Assembly (NCBI GenBank): GCA_918807975.1 | Contig: OU964921.1 | Location: forward strand, 14,169,498 to 14,233,497 | Reading direction: 5' to 3' | Origin: Aplidium turbinatum | Lineage: Eukaryota; Chordata; Ascidiacea; Aplousobranchia; Polyclinidae | DNA length: 64,000 nt | Part shown: in pieces, positions 1 through 11,129 of the stretch | How positions within the stretch are numbered: the first letter of the stretch is position 1 | Layout of the letters: the number at the start of each line of letters is the position of its first letter | Notes under the pieces: model-generated | Databases searched by the model: none | Told to the model about the DNA's origin: nothing | What the model saw: the letters and a program-made list of their open reading frames with translations, nothing else | Made by a program: the position numbers and the translations under genes

Positions 1-216
1 AAAAACTGTAGCCTACATTAAAAACTATTATCGTAGATAAATTTTCCTATTAATTCACATGTAAAATTTTGTTTACACGCAAATGAAAGTGGTTTTTATT
101 CAAGCTGTAATTGGTCGAGTGATCTATCGGGCTACAGTGCACAGTTTGTGAGGTAAGTAAGCTTGCTCTCTAAAGCAATAGGCCCATAATTAATAGCTGA
201 TTACTTCATGTCCTAG
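1..216. other. Upstream flank of the MULE-like gene
   Basis: This AT-rich stretch holds a good splice-donor-like site (gag|gtaagt, GT at 153-154) and ends in an acceptor-like tcctag at 211-216, so an earlier exon may end near 152. I could not find an open frame that joins cleanly into the next exon. The first coding exon and the promoter are therefore unresolved and may lie outside the window. Confidence 0.3.
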
Positions 217-1978
217 GCGAATTGCCAACGCAGCTAGTTGTAAATCGTGTATTTTTAGAAGAAAACTTTTTACTGCACGACACGGGTGCCGCTACAGGAA
301 GCCGGAGAATACTAGTTTTCGGAAGGGAAAGCAATCTGATATGGGCAAGCAACCCAATTGATGCTAATCACCTGTTTATGGATGGAACGTTTAGCATCAC
401 ACCACCTCTGTACAACCAAGGCAGGTAAAAGTAAATTACGCCATTGTTATGTCAATGTTGCGTTGTCCAGAACATCAGATTTTGAAAAATCACATTTTTA
501 AATCCTTACCCTTTTTATGGTTTCATAGCTCTACGTGGTTCTTGTAAAGAGACAAGGTTGGGTGCTGCCTCTGCTGTACGCGTTACTACCTAATAAAAGC
601 AGGCGGACTTATCAAGCTTTATTTGAAGTAATGCGCTATTTGATGCCAACACTAAACGTAAGTCCAATGAATTGCCTTATTGCAGCTTTTACTGATTTTT
701 AAGTTACCACTGGCTTTACGCTCATGCACAGTTGTAGACTGCAGTTGCAAATCTACGCTTAGACCTTATTGACGTCTTTTGTAGCCAATGGGAATTTCAA
801 TGGATTTCGAAACGGCGGCGTTCCAGGCAGCCAAGGACATATTTCCGTCAACGCAAATATTCGGGTGCTTGTATCATCTCACCCATAACATGCAAAAGCA
901 CCTCAACTCAATACCAGGAGCTATTCGACGTTACCGCAATGACTCCGAGTACGCGCTCCATTGCAAAACATTAGTGGCGGTGGCTTTCGTTCCAATTGCA
1001 CGCGTGGAAGAAGCATTGACAGCTTTGGAAAATTACTTGCCACAAGAATTGCACTTTCTGATCGATTGGTTGGAAGACAACTATGCAGGTGAGCATTGAG
1101 CTGCTTTAGGTAATTTATTGCATCTGTTTGTACTAAAATACATTTAGTTTAAGTTAACCTTTGTAAGGCTTTAATAAGCTAGTTACAAACTTAATTCTAT
1201 GGAACATAAAATAGAATGATAATAAAAGGTGCGCTCATACTAAACATCATGCAACGCTTCCTAGCCACTGCACTTTAGTGTGAGTAGCAGACTCATCGAG
1301 TAAGCAGAGTCACGTAGTAATCAACCGGCCACAAGCACAGTAAAGGAAACACGCTAGCAATAATAGTAACGCAATAACGACGCAATTTTACGACACTGCT
1401 TCTTGAATTAGTCTAACTTACTTGATGCTACAGCTTAATTCACCGTAACCATTGCTTGCTTTGTTTAGGCCGACAACGAAACGGTGGCGCGAGACGAAAC
1501 CCCATGTTTCCATTGGAAATGTGGAACGTTCACGACCGAGTGATTCATGACCAGGTAGGCTACACTGACCACTGAACCAGATATGATTCGCGGTTTAGGC
1601 ACAGACTTATGCAGAAGAATGCGTCCTGCCTTGGTGTAGAGTAGCTTACGTCACTTTACAATTGGTTACTATGACTCATCATTCATATGGTAATGCAGTG
1701 TGGGTTTTTAGGATCGAACAAACAACCATGCCGAGGCCGCACACAGGAGAATCCAAAGTGAGCTGGGAATGGACCACCCAACACTTTGGAAATTGATCGA
1801 CAGTTTGCGGAAGGTGCAAAAATCTCGTGATCTGGAGTACGAGCAAATGATTGCTGGATATGCTCCGCCAGCAAAGCGTAGAAAGTACAGAGATGCAGAC
1901 GAAAGGCTGTTAACTTTGGTGAATCGCTTCATCGGGAGAAGTGGCGGCCCCAGTCAAACAATGTGGGAGTTTCTTTGA
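217..1978 (+). CDS. Spliced MULE (Mutator-like) transposase-like gene, partial at the 5' end
   Basis: Five exons can be read by eye: 217-~424, 529-657, 785-1088, 1469-1554 and 1712-1978. Exons 2 to 5 join in frame across GT/AG introns (phases 0, 1, 0). The conceptual protein follows the MULE transposase order. FLLHDTG leads into MDGTF (first acidic residue, codon at 381), then LYVVLVKRQG, then SMDFETAAFQA (second Asp, codon at 803), GCLYHLTHNMQKHL (CxxH at 866-877), PMFPLEMWNVHDRV, and RTNNHAEAAHRRI (Glu, codon at 1733). The frame ends at TGA 1976-1978. The exon 1/2 junction is odd: the canonical donor after GGCAG does not keep frame, although CAA joined directly to CTC would, so an unusual donor, a sequence error or early decay is possible. 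MULE transposases cut and paste DNA with a DDE RNase H fold. No terminal inverted repeats were recognised around it, so it may be a MULE copy or a domesticated host gene. Confidence 0.75.
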
Positions 1979-3589
1979 GGAGTGAGCCACAACTTCCACA
2001 TGGGACCTTAACATTTCAAATTACCTTCTTTATGTTCATTGTGTTTTTTTATTTATTTGCAGTGTTTGATTGCGCATTTTCCGTATTTATTAATTGTTTA
2101 ATAAAAATGTTCATCCTTCCACCTCGTGTAGCCTACCTTCTCAAACAAAAGAGCTTGCTGTGGGTTCTTTGCTGTAGCCTAGGCCTACTTGCAAAGTCAG
2201 GCACTGCGCACCAAAATTTTAACCACCCGCTTACGGTATGTTTTTTTTTACTGATGTTTAGTGTAGTTATTATTTGACTTAACTAAAAGTGAACCCAATA
2301 ATGTTCGGAAGCTTGAATAATTTATTGATAAAGCTTTCACCAACGCAAACCTGGACTAACAAAAAATAAATGCCGAACACACGTAATAAAACAACAATAT
2401 ATTTTTTTGTTCAATATAACATTTCGTGTGAAAAGCATTGCCGGTTTAAGCAGTTTCACTCACGGAAGCCATGATATAATTTTCTGGCAAGCTGATACAA
2501 TCTGCAGACTGTACTAGGAATAGCACCTAAATGACCGGGCGCCACAGTGCTCCGCGCCTAAATATCCAGACGCCACAGTGTGCGCGCCTATTAGACCAGC
2601 GCCTAACTGTCTGCGCCTAAAAGACTTGCTCCCCACGGTACTGTGTCTGTATGAAATGACAAATTTTCAAAAATCGAAGTTTTTTGTTGCTTTGACGAAA
2701 AAAAATTCCAAAAATTTATGGAAATTATGAGAAAAAGCAAATAAATTATCACAATAATACCCAAATATTATAATGCAAACAATACTTACTTTGACATAGG
2801 CCAATAATACATTTTATAGTTGAAAATATGCAGCTTGTATTATTGAAAAATGTTAAAAAACAAGCAATTTTTGACTATTTTTGGTGCTGCGTAATTGCGC
2901 AATCTTTAAATCTTGTGTGCTACACCTAAATGTTGTCGAAATCAGCTAAAATTTTGCAGGTGAGTTTGTATCACCCATCCACAGAGTATGCCAAAAGAAG
3001 AGCTGATTTAGTAAAGTATTTAATTTTTGGTCGGGACCAGCCACACCCTACTCTGCGTGACGAGTGCGCACGAGACGTACTATCGGTATGGCATCATAGT
3101 TAGTGAATTGCCGTTTGTTGCCTTTAAGAGGCAGCATGGATGCAACAGATATTACGTCACATGCTGGGAAAATGGAGATGTCGGGATTTAAATCATCCGG
3201 GACATTTTGCAACGTATTTCAAACATGTGCTATGTTCCTGTTACTGACAAATAAACCATTGATTGATTGACATTTGTAAATTTGCCTCCGACTCTGAACA
3301 CCCCCACACTAGCCTGTATAATTTACATGTTGAAATAAGTTTCTACATTCTCTAATGCATATATCTGAATTATATATCTGCAATCTGCATCCTAGGCAAA
3401 GGCTAACTCTTCATTACACTTCCTTACCTTTTCCATGACCAGATCAAAACGGATATAATAAAAGCATGGACGCTCTTGCGCAATGGTAAAATTGCTTGAA
3501 TGCGCGATATTTCCTATCGCCATCTAGCGGTTGCTATTTGGAACTTTTATTTGCCACATGGCGCTAGAGTATTATTTTCCAATTTCAGT
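1979..3589. other. 3' flank and intergenic stretch without a supported gene
   Basis: A poly(A)-type hexamer (aataaa) at about 2100-2105 could end the transcript of the MULE-like gene. Around 2530-2630 there is a small cluster of gcgcctaa/gccacagtg motifs. Near 3232-3272 the phrase aaataaaccattgattgatt resembles the simple-repeat 3' tail of a LINE or SINE, but no recognisable coding sequence precedes it. The hydrophobic open frame at 1963-2277 is AT-rich untranslated sequence, not a convincing membrane protein. Confidence 0.4.
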
Positions 3590-3598
3590 CTTCGAAAT

Positions 3599-5014
3599 GG
3601 GTGCAATCTAATTCGTAACATGAACAATTCGTACCGTCAGTTCGTACCTTGAAAAGATCGAGAGAAAAAATTAAAAAAAGCCAAAGTCGCTGATCGCAGT
3701 TTCCGGCCAAACATTTTAAAAGGGTTAGGGTATCGCAGGCCTTAAAACTCGTCTTTTTTTCCGGCAGCCATCGTGGCCTACCGAGAGCTCCTTCTCGGCG
3801 GCCAAATCTGCGTGCTTGGAGGCCAAAATACAATAACGATAGCACAAGTAAATAGCATTAAACTTGCAACAATGTTAAAATGATCACTTAGCGTTGTTAA
3901 AGTCTGGGCGATGTCCTGCAATAGAATCGTTGTACCACGCATTAAATGCTTTATCGAGATTGATATCCGGTATTGCGGGACCATCTAACGACCCTAAATT
4001 GTTTTAACTGCTCGCAGCTCAGTAAATTGTTTCAACTGCATACCGCCTTTCATAAAACCTGACCATTTATTCCGTTATGATGTCAACATTGAGGGTGTGA
4101 AGTCACTCACCCACAGCGTTCTCAACTATGAAGACATGTGTTTTACCCACGGATGTCAACTAACCTAGTTCTCCTTTTTAACAACGATTCAATATCCGAC
4201 AACATTGAATCGATATAAAAACGACAATATTGCCAGCCGATGTAAATTAGCACTTCGGATTAACACTTCGTTAAAATAAACATTGGAAATTGCAAACAAG
4301 ACTTACAGCGCTGGTGATTGCAGCTGGATATATTCAATACAACAGTGGTGATTATGACGCGCTGACCTAATTCTGCCTCACTCTTTGATACTACATATTT
4401 TCGACATTTAATCCACGATCATTCTATTGCGAAATTAAATAATTGGCTAAAAGAAACCAGCGGCCAAACTTGGCCGACGGAGGAGGTAGCACAGGCGGTC
4501 ATTCAAGCAATACTTAGCGGTCATGGCTGACGGCTGCTTTAAGGCTTGGTATCGGAGTATCGGTATCTGCAAACAAACAAACTGAAAAGATCGAGAGAAA
4601 AAAATAGAACATCGATGATCGCAGTTTCCGTTTTTCTGCAAACATTTTAAAATTTCCGGTAATGATCCTAAGAGTTTGCCGAAATCGCTGATCGCAGTTT
4701 CAGCAAACATTTTAAAAGGGTTAGGGTTGATCGGAGTTTCCGCAAACATTTTAAAAGGGTTAGGGTGTTTTTGCAAACAAACAAACTAAAAAGATCGAGA
4801 GAAAATCTCGAACAAAGCCGAAGTCGCTGATCGCAGTTTCCGAAAACCTTTTTAAAATGTTTGCGAAAACTCCAATCAACCCTAACCCTTACCCTTTTAA
4901 AATGTTTGCGGAACTGCGATCAGCGACTTCGGCTTTTTTTAATTTTTTCTCTCGATCTTTTCAAGGTACGAACTGAAGGTACGAATTGTTCATGGTACGA
5001 ATTAGGTTGCATCC
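3599..5014. mobile_element. FB1: foldback (long inverted repeat) element with 9-bp target duplication
   Basis: The left end reads GGGTGCAATCTAATTCGTA and the right end is its inverse (GAATTAGGTTGCATCC). The arms of about 140-170 bp share, in inverse order, the blocks aagatcgagagaaaaaatt, gtcgctgatcgcagtttcc and aaacattttaaaagggttaggg. The element is flanked by a perfect 9-bp direct repeat CTTCGAAAT (3590-3598 and 5015-5023). Additional copies of the aaacattttaaaagggttaggg block sit at 4630-4770. There is no open frame of its own. Nine-base duplications and repeat-built inverted arms are features of Drosophila FB elements and of MULE-type non-autonomous elements; the assignment to that group is inference. 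Confidence 0.8.
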
Positions 5015-5023
5015 CTTCGAAAT

Positions 5024-6090
5024 TAGTGTCGACAATTGCCGACGCAGATGCCTGAATGGCGCATTAGCGTCGGCAATACAAATGCCAAAGTCACACGAGC
5101 GATTGTAAGGACCACAAGATTACAAAAAAGCTAATTTTCTTAGACTACACCAGACTAGGATGTTGATTCAATCTTACTATTGCTGGATGTTTTATTTAGG
5201 TTACTTCCTACTTCGCCGACGCTTAGTTGGGAGAATTAAATCTTTTACAGAAATATGACCCTATTTGCATTGATTAACACCAGTAGACGTCAAATTATTG
5301 TAAGCATCTACCAATTGTGCCGAAATTATGTTAGCTTATACGTAAATCGAGGCAATCTTCTCGCAGGGAGCATTAATTAGTTACCGGTACCTGGTTGAGC
5401 AATTAACGTTATTTTATGATAATTCAACATCGCTAGATGGCGAATTAACGTAAAACAAACGTTAATTTCTTATTGAGCATTGTTGTTACGCTACATAACC
5501 TGCCGGGAAAATTAAATCGATCTGTGTTGACTAGAACGTTGCATCAACCCAAAATTAACTTACTTCCTTCCCCTCCCCCAGGAGTTATTTAACGTGAATT
5601 ACAGTAACAGTGTGCGCATCGCGTTGCTCGCTTTATCACTCTTTTTGGTATTATTACATCACAACAAATCAAACAATGCGGTCGTGATAGACTACTGTAC
5701 TCTAGTATATTTTTCTCTTCTTGTTTGATATGTTTTGGTACAATGTTTCCGTAATAAATGTTCACAGCAATTGCCGAGGCAATTTCAACTTTTGCCGTTT
5801 GGCCTCGAAACTTTTCAATTTTATTAGGGAGAGGGTTTTGGGCCTAGATGAAATATTTGCTGATTGCTGAAATCTGAAAAGCGGTTTTGGTCTAATTTTT
5901 AGTGCAGAAATAGGGATAGCAATATTCTTACCTGTGCCATTTCAGTTTTTGAGTTTAAACAAACATTAGCCTGTTTTATTTGAAATTCGTGTTTCGGGTT
6001 ATTTTACCAAAAATTCGTGTTTATGGGAATCACTATATAATATAAGTGGCCATCTGTGGATGTGGTAGTGGTGCATTAAGGCAATGAAAC
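5024..6090. other. Gap with no recognised feature
   Basis: AT-rich sequence. No open frame, repeat end or RNA gene could be supported on either strand. Short stretches around attaacg recur between about 5350 and 5470 without clear structure. Confidence 0.35.
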
Positions 6091-6264
6091 ATTCAACCCT
6101 GGGTTTTTTTTTTCGCTGAGAATTTTCGGTCATTTGTCCGAAATGACTTGAAAAAATTCGGTCATTTTATATTTATTTCGGTCATTTTTTTATGATGAAA
6201 ATATTTCGTTTCAAGTAGCTGGTACAAACCAAAATTTGCACTTCCTGACTAGCTACAATTAACA

Positions 6265-6353
6265 TTAAGTTTCGCTGAGAAACGTTGTCGTGTTTTATCT
6301 GAAAAAAGTTAGAACAGACAAACGTTTCTTCAATGTTCATGAGCGAAACTTAA
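6265..6353. repeat. Short imperfect palindrome with TTAA-containing ends
   Basis: TTAAGTTTCGCT opens it and AGCGAAACTTAA closes it. A second inner pair (GAGAAACG / CGTTTCTT) extends the stem to about 20 bp. It could be a miniature element or a hairpin; no target duplication beyond the TTAA is visible. Confidence 0.4.
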
Positions 6354-7133
6354 CCTTGCAACACTCACGCGCAGACATCTTTTATTGCACACTAACACAC
6401 GTTTAAAAGTAACGCAAAACAAAAATGGAAAGGAATAACAATAAGAATGACTAAATAAAAAAAAACACGTTACGCTCTAATGGTTCGCAATTACAAAGTG
6501 ATTTAACTCCTCAACAATTTCACCGCTCACGTTGTAGCGTGCTCGCTTCGCGCTACTGTGCCAGTGCGCGTATGCCACGTCATAATTGAATGTTTTGTAT
6601 GATGCAGCATTTAACCTCAATCGCATAAGTTTATCTGCAGTTGATCAACGCAAGCGATGCCTTGTTCGATGTGGAGTCAAACATTTCACAGAGGTTATCA
6701 CCAGCTCAAAATTTAACAACATTATGCAACATGCTGGGATAATTTCCCGACTGACAGATCAATCTTTTCCACAATTCGAAGGAAAGATTTGAAAACACAG
6801 CGGCATTTCTAGAAAGTTGAAGTCTTTGAGTCATTGAGTGTGTTACTTTCATGTTTGCGTTTATCACAAGCAATGAGACATTGGATCAACGTACAAACGG
6901 ATACTTCGTTGTTTATCAAGGTCTGGTCAATAACATTTCGAAAGGGTTGGCCACCAGCTCAAAAATTGATAATATATATGCAACATGCTGAGAAAATGTC
7001 CTGTTTGATAGAACAGACCGATCAATCTCTACCAAACGGTTTGACCTTTGCAAGGCAACCCAACATTGTGCCACACTTGAAAGCATCCGCCAGTCATGTT
7101 TGGGAAATGTTACTTCTGTATTTGCGTTATCAT

Positions 7134-7361
7134 CATCATCATAATCCATCGTCGGTTTGTTCCCCACTAGTGGGGGTGGCCGATTGTTTCCGCGCAGCAA
7201 TTGTTTTTATCCCTTTTCTCCATTTCACCCTGTCCCTTGCATCTTCCTCCTTCAGTCCAACTTTTTTAAATTCATCCTTCACTTGTTGTTTCCACGTTCT
7301 TCTTGGACGACCGCGTTTCCTCTTCCCATCCACCTTTAGATCTAGTGCATTTCTAAGAAAA
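7134..7361 (-). mobile_element. 5'-truncated LINE 3' end, antisense
   Basis: On the minus strand the frame reads ...VDGKRKRGRPRRTWKQQVKDEFKKVGLKEEDARDRVKW...SATPTSGEQTDDG, the Arg/Lys-rich 'GRPRxTW' C-terminus common in LINE RT proteins. It ends in an (ATGATG)n tail on its own strand. It is bounded by GTTATCA at 7127-7133 and 7362-7368, a 7-bp target duplication. It is a dead-on-arrival fragment inserted into the hAT-like element. Confidence 0.75.
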
Positions 7362-7668
7362 GTTATCACATATAATAAGACATTGGATCAACGTTCAAAC
7401 ACTAAGTCTACGTCTTGTATTTCCGATTGACAGAAATCGTAGAGTGGCGCAAGAAGCTTCTTTGCAATCACTGAAATCGATTTGCGCGCGTAAATATTTT
7501 TTCTGACATTTTGACTGAATTGACTATATATTTTTTCGGACATTTTGACCGAATTGACTATATTTTTTTCGGACATTTTGCTAAAAAATCGGTCAATGAC
7601 CGATAAATGATCGGAAAAAAAAAAAACAGATTTAACCTAGTATATTATGTTTAAAATATATATATATA

Positions 7669-10315
7669 GAGTCATTCCATGCTTAATTTACGTGCTCGTA
7701 ATGTACACCCACGGTTTTAGAATTTTATGATATATTGTATTCAGATAGAGCTCATCGAGACAACTCTTTTAAAAAGTAAATTAGCGTTCTATGACCTTCG
7801 GTTCTCGAGATATGAAGGATTGCAATTTGACCACACGAGGCACAAATCTGATTACGCATGAGTGATTTTTAAGTATATTTCTTATATAGATGGTAGAAGA
7901 ATGGGGAAAATTGCTATTTGGGGGTTTTCAGGAGTGCTGAATTCAATAAAAAAGGTTCCAAATGGTTCAGAGCAGTAATTTGTCTCTACACTTATTTTTT
8001 ACTTCTTCAAATCCGCATGCAGCCACGATGAAAATTTTCGGTTCAGATTTCAAAATGAAGATGAAGAGTGCTTCTAACAGGAATGAGAAAATTTTTTCAG
8101 TGAATATTTATAAAACTTAAATATGTAATGTACTAATCTTTTATGGCCATGTTCAGAATTTCTCAAATGCAACCCTACTACTCTGCCAGTGTTAACCTAG
8201 TGCAACACTCTTCATGTACTGTTTTAAGCATTATGTTTTGTTTTGAAACAAACTGCTGCTGAATTCTGTTATGTAAATTGTGAGCTAAACAAAGATATGG
8301 ACACTGATTAGTTTTGATTTCAGTCACAAGCAATACAACTGCACAAGGTGATTTCAAAAGCAGAAAATTAGGCTAGCAACAAGGCGTTTTCACATGGTTA
8401 ATAAAGTTTTTTTTTTCACTCAAAGTGTATTACAGTAAAATCAACTGCAAAGGTTGCCAATCTGTTAAATTCTGTTTTGCTCTCCTGAAATGACATACAG
8501 TTCTTTCTCCTTTTTTTGAGAAAGCTTTGTGTGTAGTGTGACCCTGCTCGATCTAATATGTTTCAATAAAATGTTTTTGAAACCATAAAATAACATCAGT
8601 TTTTGTTCAACATTATCATAAGCATTAGGAAATGAAAGAATGTTGGTTTATTGGTGATGTCATTGGGATTTTTTTAATTCACTGTTGGTGCTTTATAATT
8701 ATGTAGTGTACTATATGGACACATTACTGCAGCATTTTAAATTTGCATTGGTGCACTAGGCCTATATTCTTTGTATATACAAAATACTGGTATTGAATTC
8801 CCGTGTTCTTTTGATGACTTCACAGTTCACATGCAACATAGTAACATAATTATAATGTTCATTGTTCATCTAAATGCAACATAAAAATTGTATTATTGTA
8901 CTTGCTGTAATTTTGGAACATTAAGACTGCTATGTTTTATCCAATGTATCGAAAACATGCCAAGGTGCAAAGTAGGTGCTTTGCAGAGATATACGTATAG
9001 TCGTATACGCCGCAAATTCTGCGCCGCAAGCTTGCGGCGTAGACTTTTTGTTTACGCTAACGCTTACAGCCACATTTTTTGGATAGTTTGCGCTTGAGGA
9101 TACGCCGTAAACTTTTTGCGGTTTTTAGCGCATAGCGTCAACGCATACTTTTTAATGTATTTTTCTCACTACAACATGCCAATACCTTCCAGCGCTGCAG
9201 TTGAAAGAATGTTTTCAATGGGCAAAGACATATTGGAACCAAAACACAGCAAAATGTCAGATAAACACTTTCAGATGCTTGTGTTTCTTCGTAGAAATTC
9301 AAAATAAAACTTGTTTGTTTCGAGTGGTTTATACCGTGTGAATGTTTGGCACGGTCTAGTAAACACAATGAGTTTATGCTAGTGTATGCGCTGACGCTGA
9401 AGCCGCCAACTTTTTTTACAAGTTACGTTGACGCCTACGGCGTATGATTTTTCGAACGTTTGCGTTTACGCTGACGGCGTCAATATTTTTTGTATGCGCG
9501 TACATCACTGGTGCTTTGCACCTGCTCTTGCCGGCATTTTGGATAGTAACAGTACTCTAGGGTGTGTTTATCCTTTGATCAGTTTGACAAAGAACTCTTT
9601 GAAACCAATCCATGCTTTCGGTTATACAGCTTTTGTCAGACATTAGTTTGTAATCATGAGAATTAAGTTGTAATTGTATATACAGTACATTTATTGTGGC
9701 ATAATGATCAGGGAATTATTCAATGATGCACAGCAGAACTGAATGAATGGCTAAGTTGAAACAGCTGAAAAATTTGGACAATGGTTTAACACTGATTTTC
9801 TACATGGCCATAAATGATAAAAGATTGGTACATTATTTACATTTTATAAATATATATATATGAAAAATTTTTCTTACTCCTGTTAGAAGCACTTTTCATC
9901 TTCATTTTGAGATGTGAACTGAAAATTTTCATCGTGGTTGCATGCGGATTTCGACCGGTTGAAGTGAACGAGTAAAAAATAACTGTAGAGACAAACTACT
10001 GCTCTGAGCCATTTGGAACCTTTTTTTATTGAATTCAGCACTTTTGAAAACCCCCAAATAGCAATTTTCCCCACTCTTCTACCATCCATATGAGAAATAT
10101 ACTTAAAAATCACTCATGCGTAACCAGATTTGTGCCTTGTGTAGCCAAATTGCAATCCTTCATATCTCGAGAACCGAAGGTCATAGAACGCTAATTTATT
10201 TTTTAAAAGAGTTGTCTCGGTGAGCTCTATCTGAATAGGCCTACAATATATTATAAAATTCTGAAACCATGGGTGTGCAAATTTTTTTTTTCCTAAATTA
10301 AAGATGGAATGACTC
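7669..10315. mobile_element. DNA element with ~450-500 bp terminal inverted repeats
   Basis: The left arm starts GAGTCATTCCATGC and the right arm ends GATGGAATGACTC. Long inverted agreement continues through the blocks tctcgagatatgaaggatt, atttgggggttttca, gttccaaatggttc and taaaagattggtacatt (about 7669-8150 versus 9790-10315). TATA flanks both sides (7665-7668, 10316-10319), compatible with a TA or TATA target duplication. The interior has no transposase of its own. The hAT C-terminus found within belongs to the nested element at 8984-9510. Confidence 0.7.
8984..9510 (+). mobile_element. Internally deleted hAT element nested in the long-TIR element
   Basis: The ends CAGAGATATACGTATA and TGCGCGTACATCACTG are imperfect inverted repeats. 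The flanks are a perfect 8-bp duplication GTGCTTTG (8976-8983 and 9511-9518). Inside, 9152-9307 (+) encodes the hAT dimerisation end, reading MPIPSSAAVERMFSMGKDIL...DKHFQMLVFLRRN and then a stop. Subterminal motifs based on tacgc(c)gt...ttacgc repeat near both ends, as hAT transposases often require. Only the last exon-like piece of the transposase is left, so the copy is non-autonomous. Confidence 0.85.
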
Positions 10316-10439
10316 TATACTATACTTAAACAATGAAAATTATTAATACTACAAAAAGTGCTCAATGCCAAGCAAAATGCAAAGCAGAGCGAAGGTCCTT
10401 ATTCGGGTGCAACCTAGTTCGTACGCTCAGTTTGTACCC

Positions 10440-11110
10440 TGAAAAGATCGAGAGAAAAAATTAAAATAAGCCGAAGTCGCTGATTGCAGTTTAATAGCAC
10501 AAAGCCGAACTACCGTAGCTGATTGGAGTTTCGCAAACAAACTCGAGGGTTAGGGTTAGCGGAAACTGCGGAAAAATGAAACTGCGGAAAAATATTTGAG
10601 GAAATTGCGATCAGCGAGGATTAGGGTTACAGCAAAGATTACTCTATGGTTACGCAAAGGTTGGCGGAAACTGCACGAAAATGTTTGCAGAAACTGCGAT
10701 CAGCGAGGGTTAGGGTTAGAGAGCATAGATTACTCGATTGTTAGAGTTAGGGCCGACTTAGGGTAAGCGGAAACTGCGGTTAGCGGAAAAATGTTTGCGG
10801 CAACTGCGATCAACGAGGGTTAGGGTTAGATCATAGATTACTCTATGGTTAGAGTTAGGAAAAGGTTGGCAAAAACTGCGGAAAAGTGTTTGCGGAAACT
10901 GCGATCAGCGAGGGTTAGAGCATAGGTTACTCCATGACCAGTTCCACATTGGAAAGTTTGGCCTGCGCGGGGGATAAATCCCCCGCGCACTTCAATTTCC
11001 AGCCGCGGTGTCAGCCGCGTAATTTACGAAAAATCACAAGCGCTGCCGCGCAATTCACTAAAAATCACAACCTCAGCCGCGCAAAATCGCTTCGGCCAGC
11101 CGCGAGAATG
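10440..11110. repeat. Left arm of FB2: tandem 'ggaaactgcgatcagcg / gggttaggg' repeats
   Basis: Units of roughly 70-110 bp contain gcggaaactgcg, aaaatgtttgcgg, aactgcgatcagcgaggg and ttagggttag, repeated at about 10490-10930. They are followed by a GC-rich block with ccgcg motifs (10960-11100). The TTAGGG content is telomere-like but interrupted. Open frames here are by-products of the repeats. Confidence 0.7.
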
Positions 11111-11129
11111 CAACTAAATAATCGCAACA

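Larger units (their letters stand above)
6099..7629. mobile_element. Non-autonomous hAT-like element with 8-bp target duplication
   Basis: The ends are CTGGGTTTTTTTTTTC on the left and the inverse GGAAAAAAAAAAAACAG on the right. Nearby subterminal 'cggtcattt / ggacattttga' motifs occur in opposite orientation (6120-6200 and 7500-7600). The flanks are ATTCAACC (6091-6098) and ATTTAACC (7630-7637), an 8-bp duplication with one mismatch, as expected for hAT. No transposase is recognisable inside. An antisense LINE tail (7134-7361) and a short palindrome (6265-6353) lie within it. Confidence 0.6.

Noticed and set aside
1963-2277. Hydrophobic open frame resembling a membrane protein
   Set aside because: It lies in AT-rich 3' flank overlapping the MULE stop, contains the poly(A) signal, and has no homology-like features.
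6834-7430. 198-residue open frame on the plus strand
   Set aside because: It crosses an antisense LINE fragment and its target duplication, and the sense of the LINE explains the sequence.
10500-10930. A true interstitial telomere
   Set aside because: TTAGGG units are interrupted by cggaaactgcg motifs every few dozen bases, and the pattern is explained by the foldback arm repeat.
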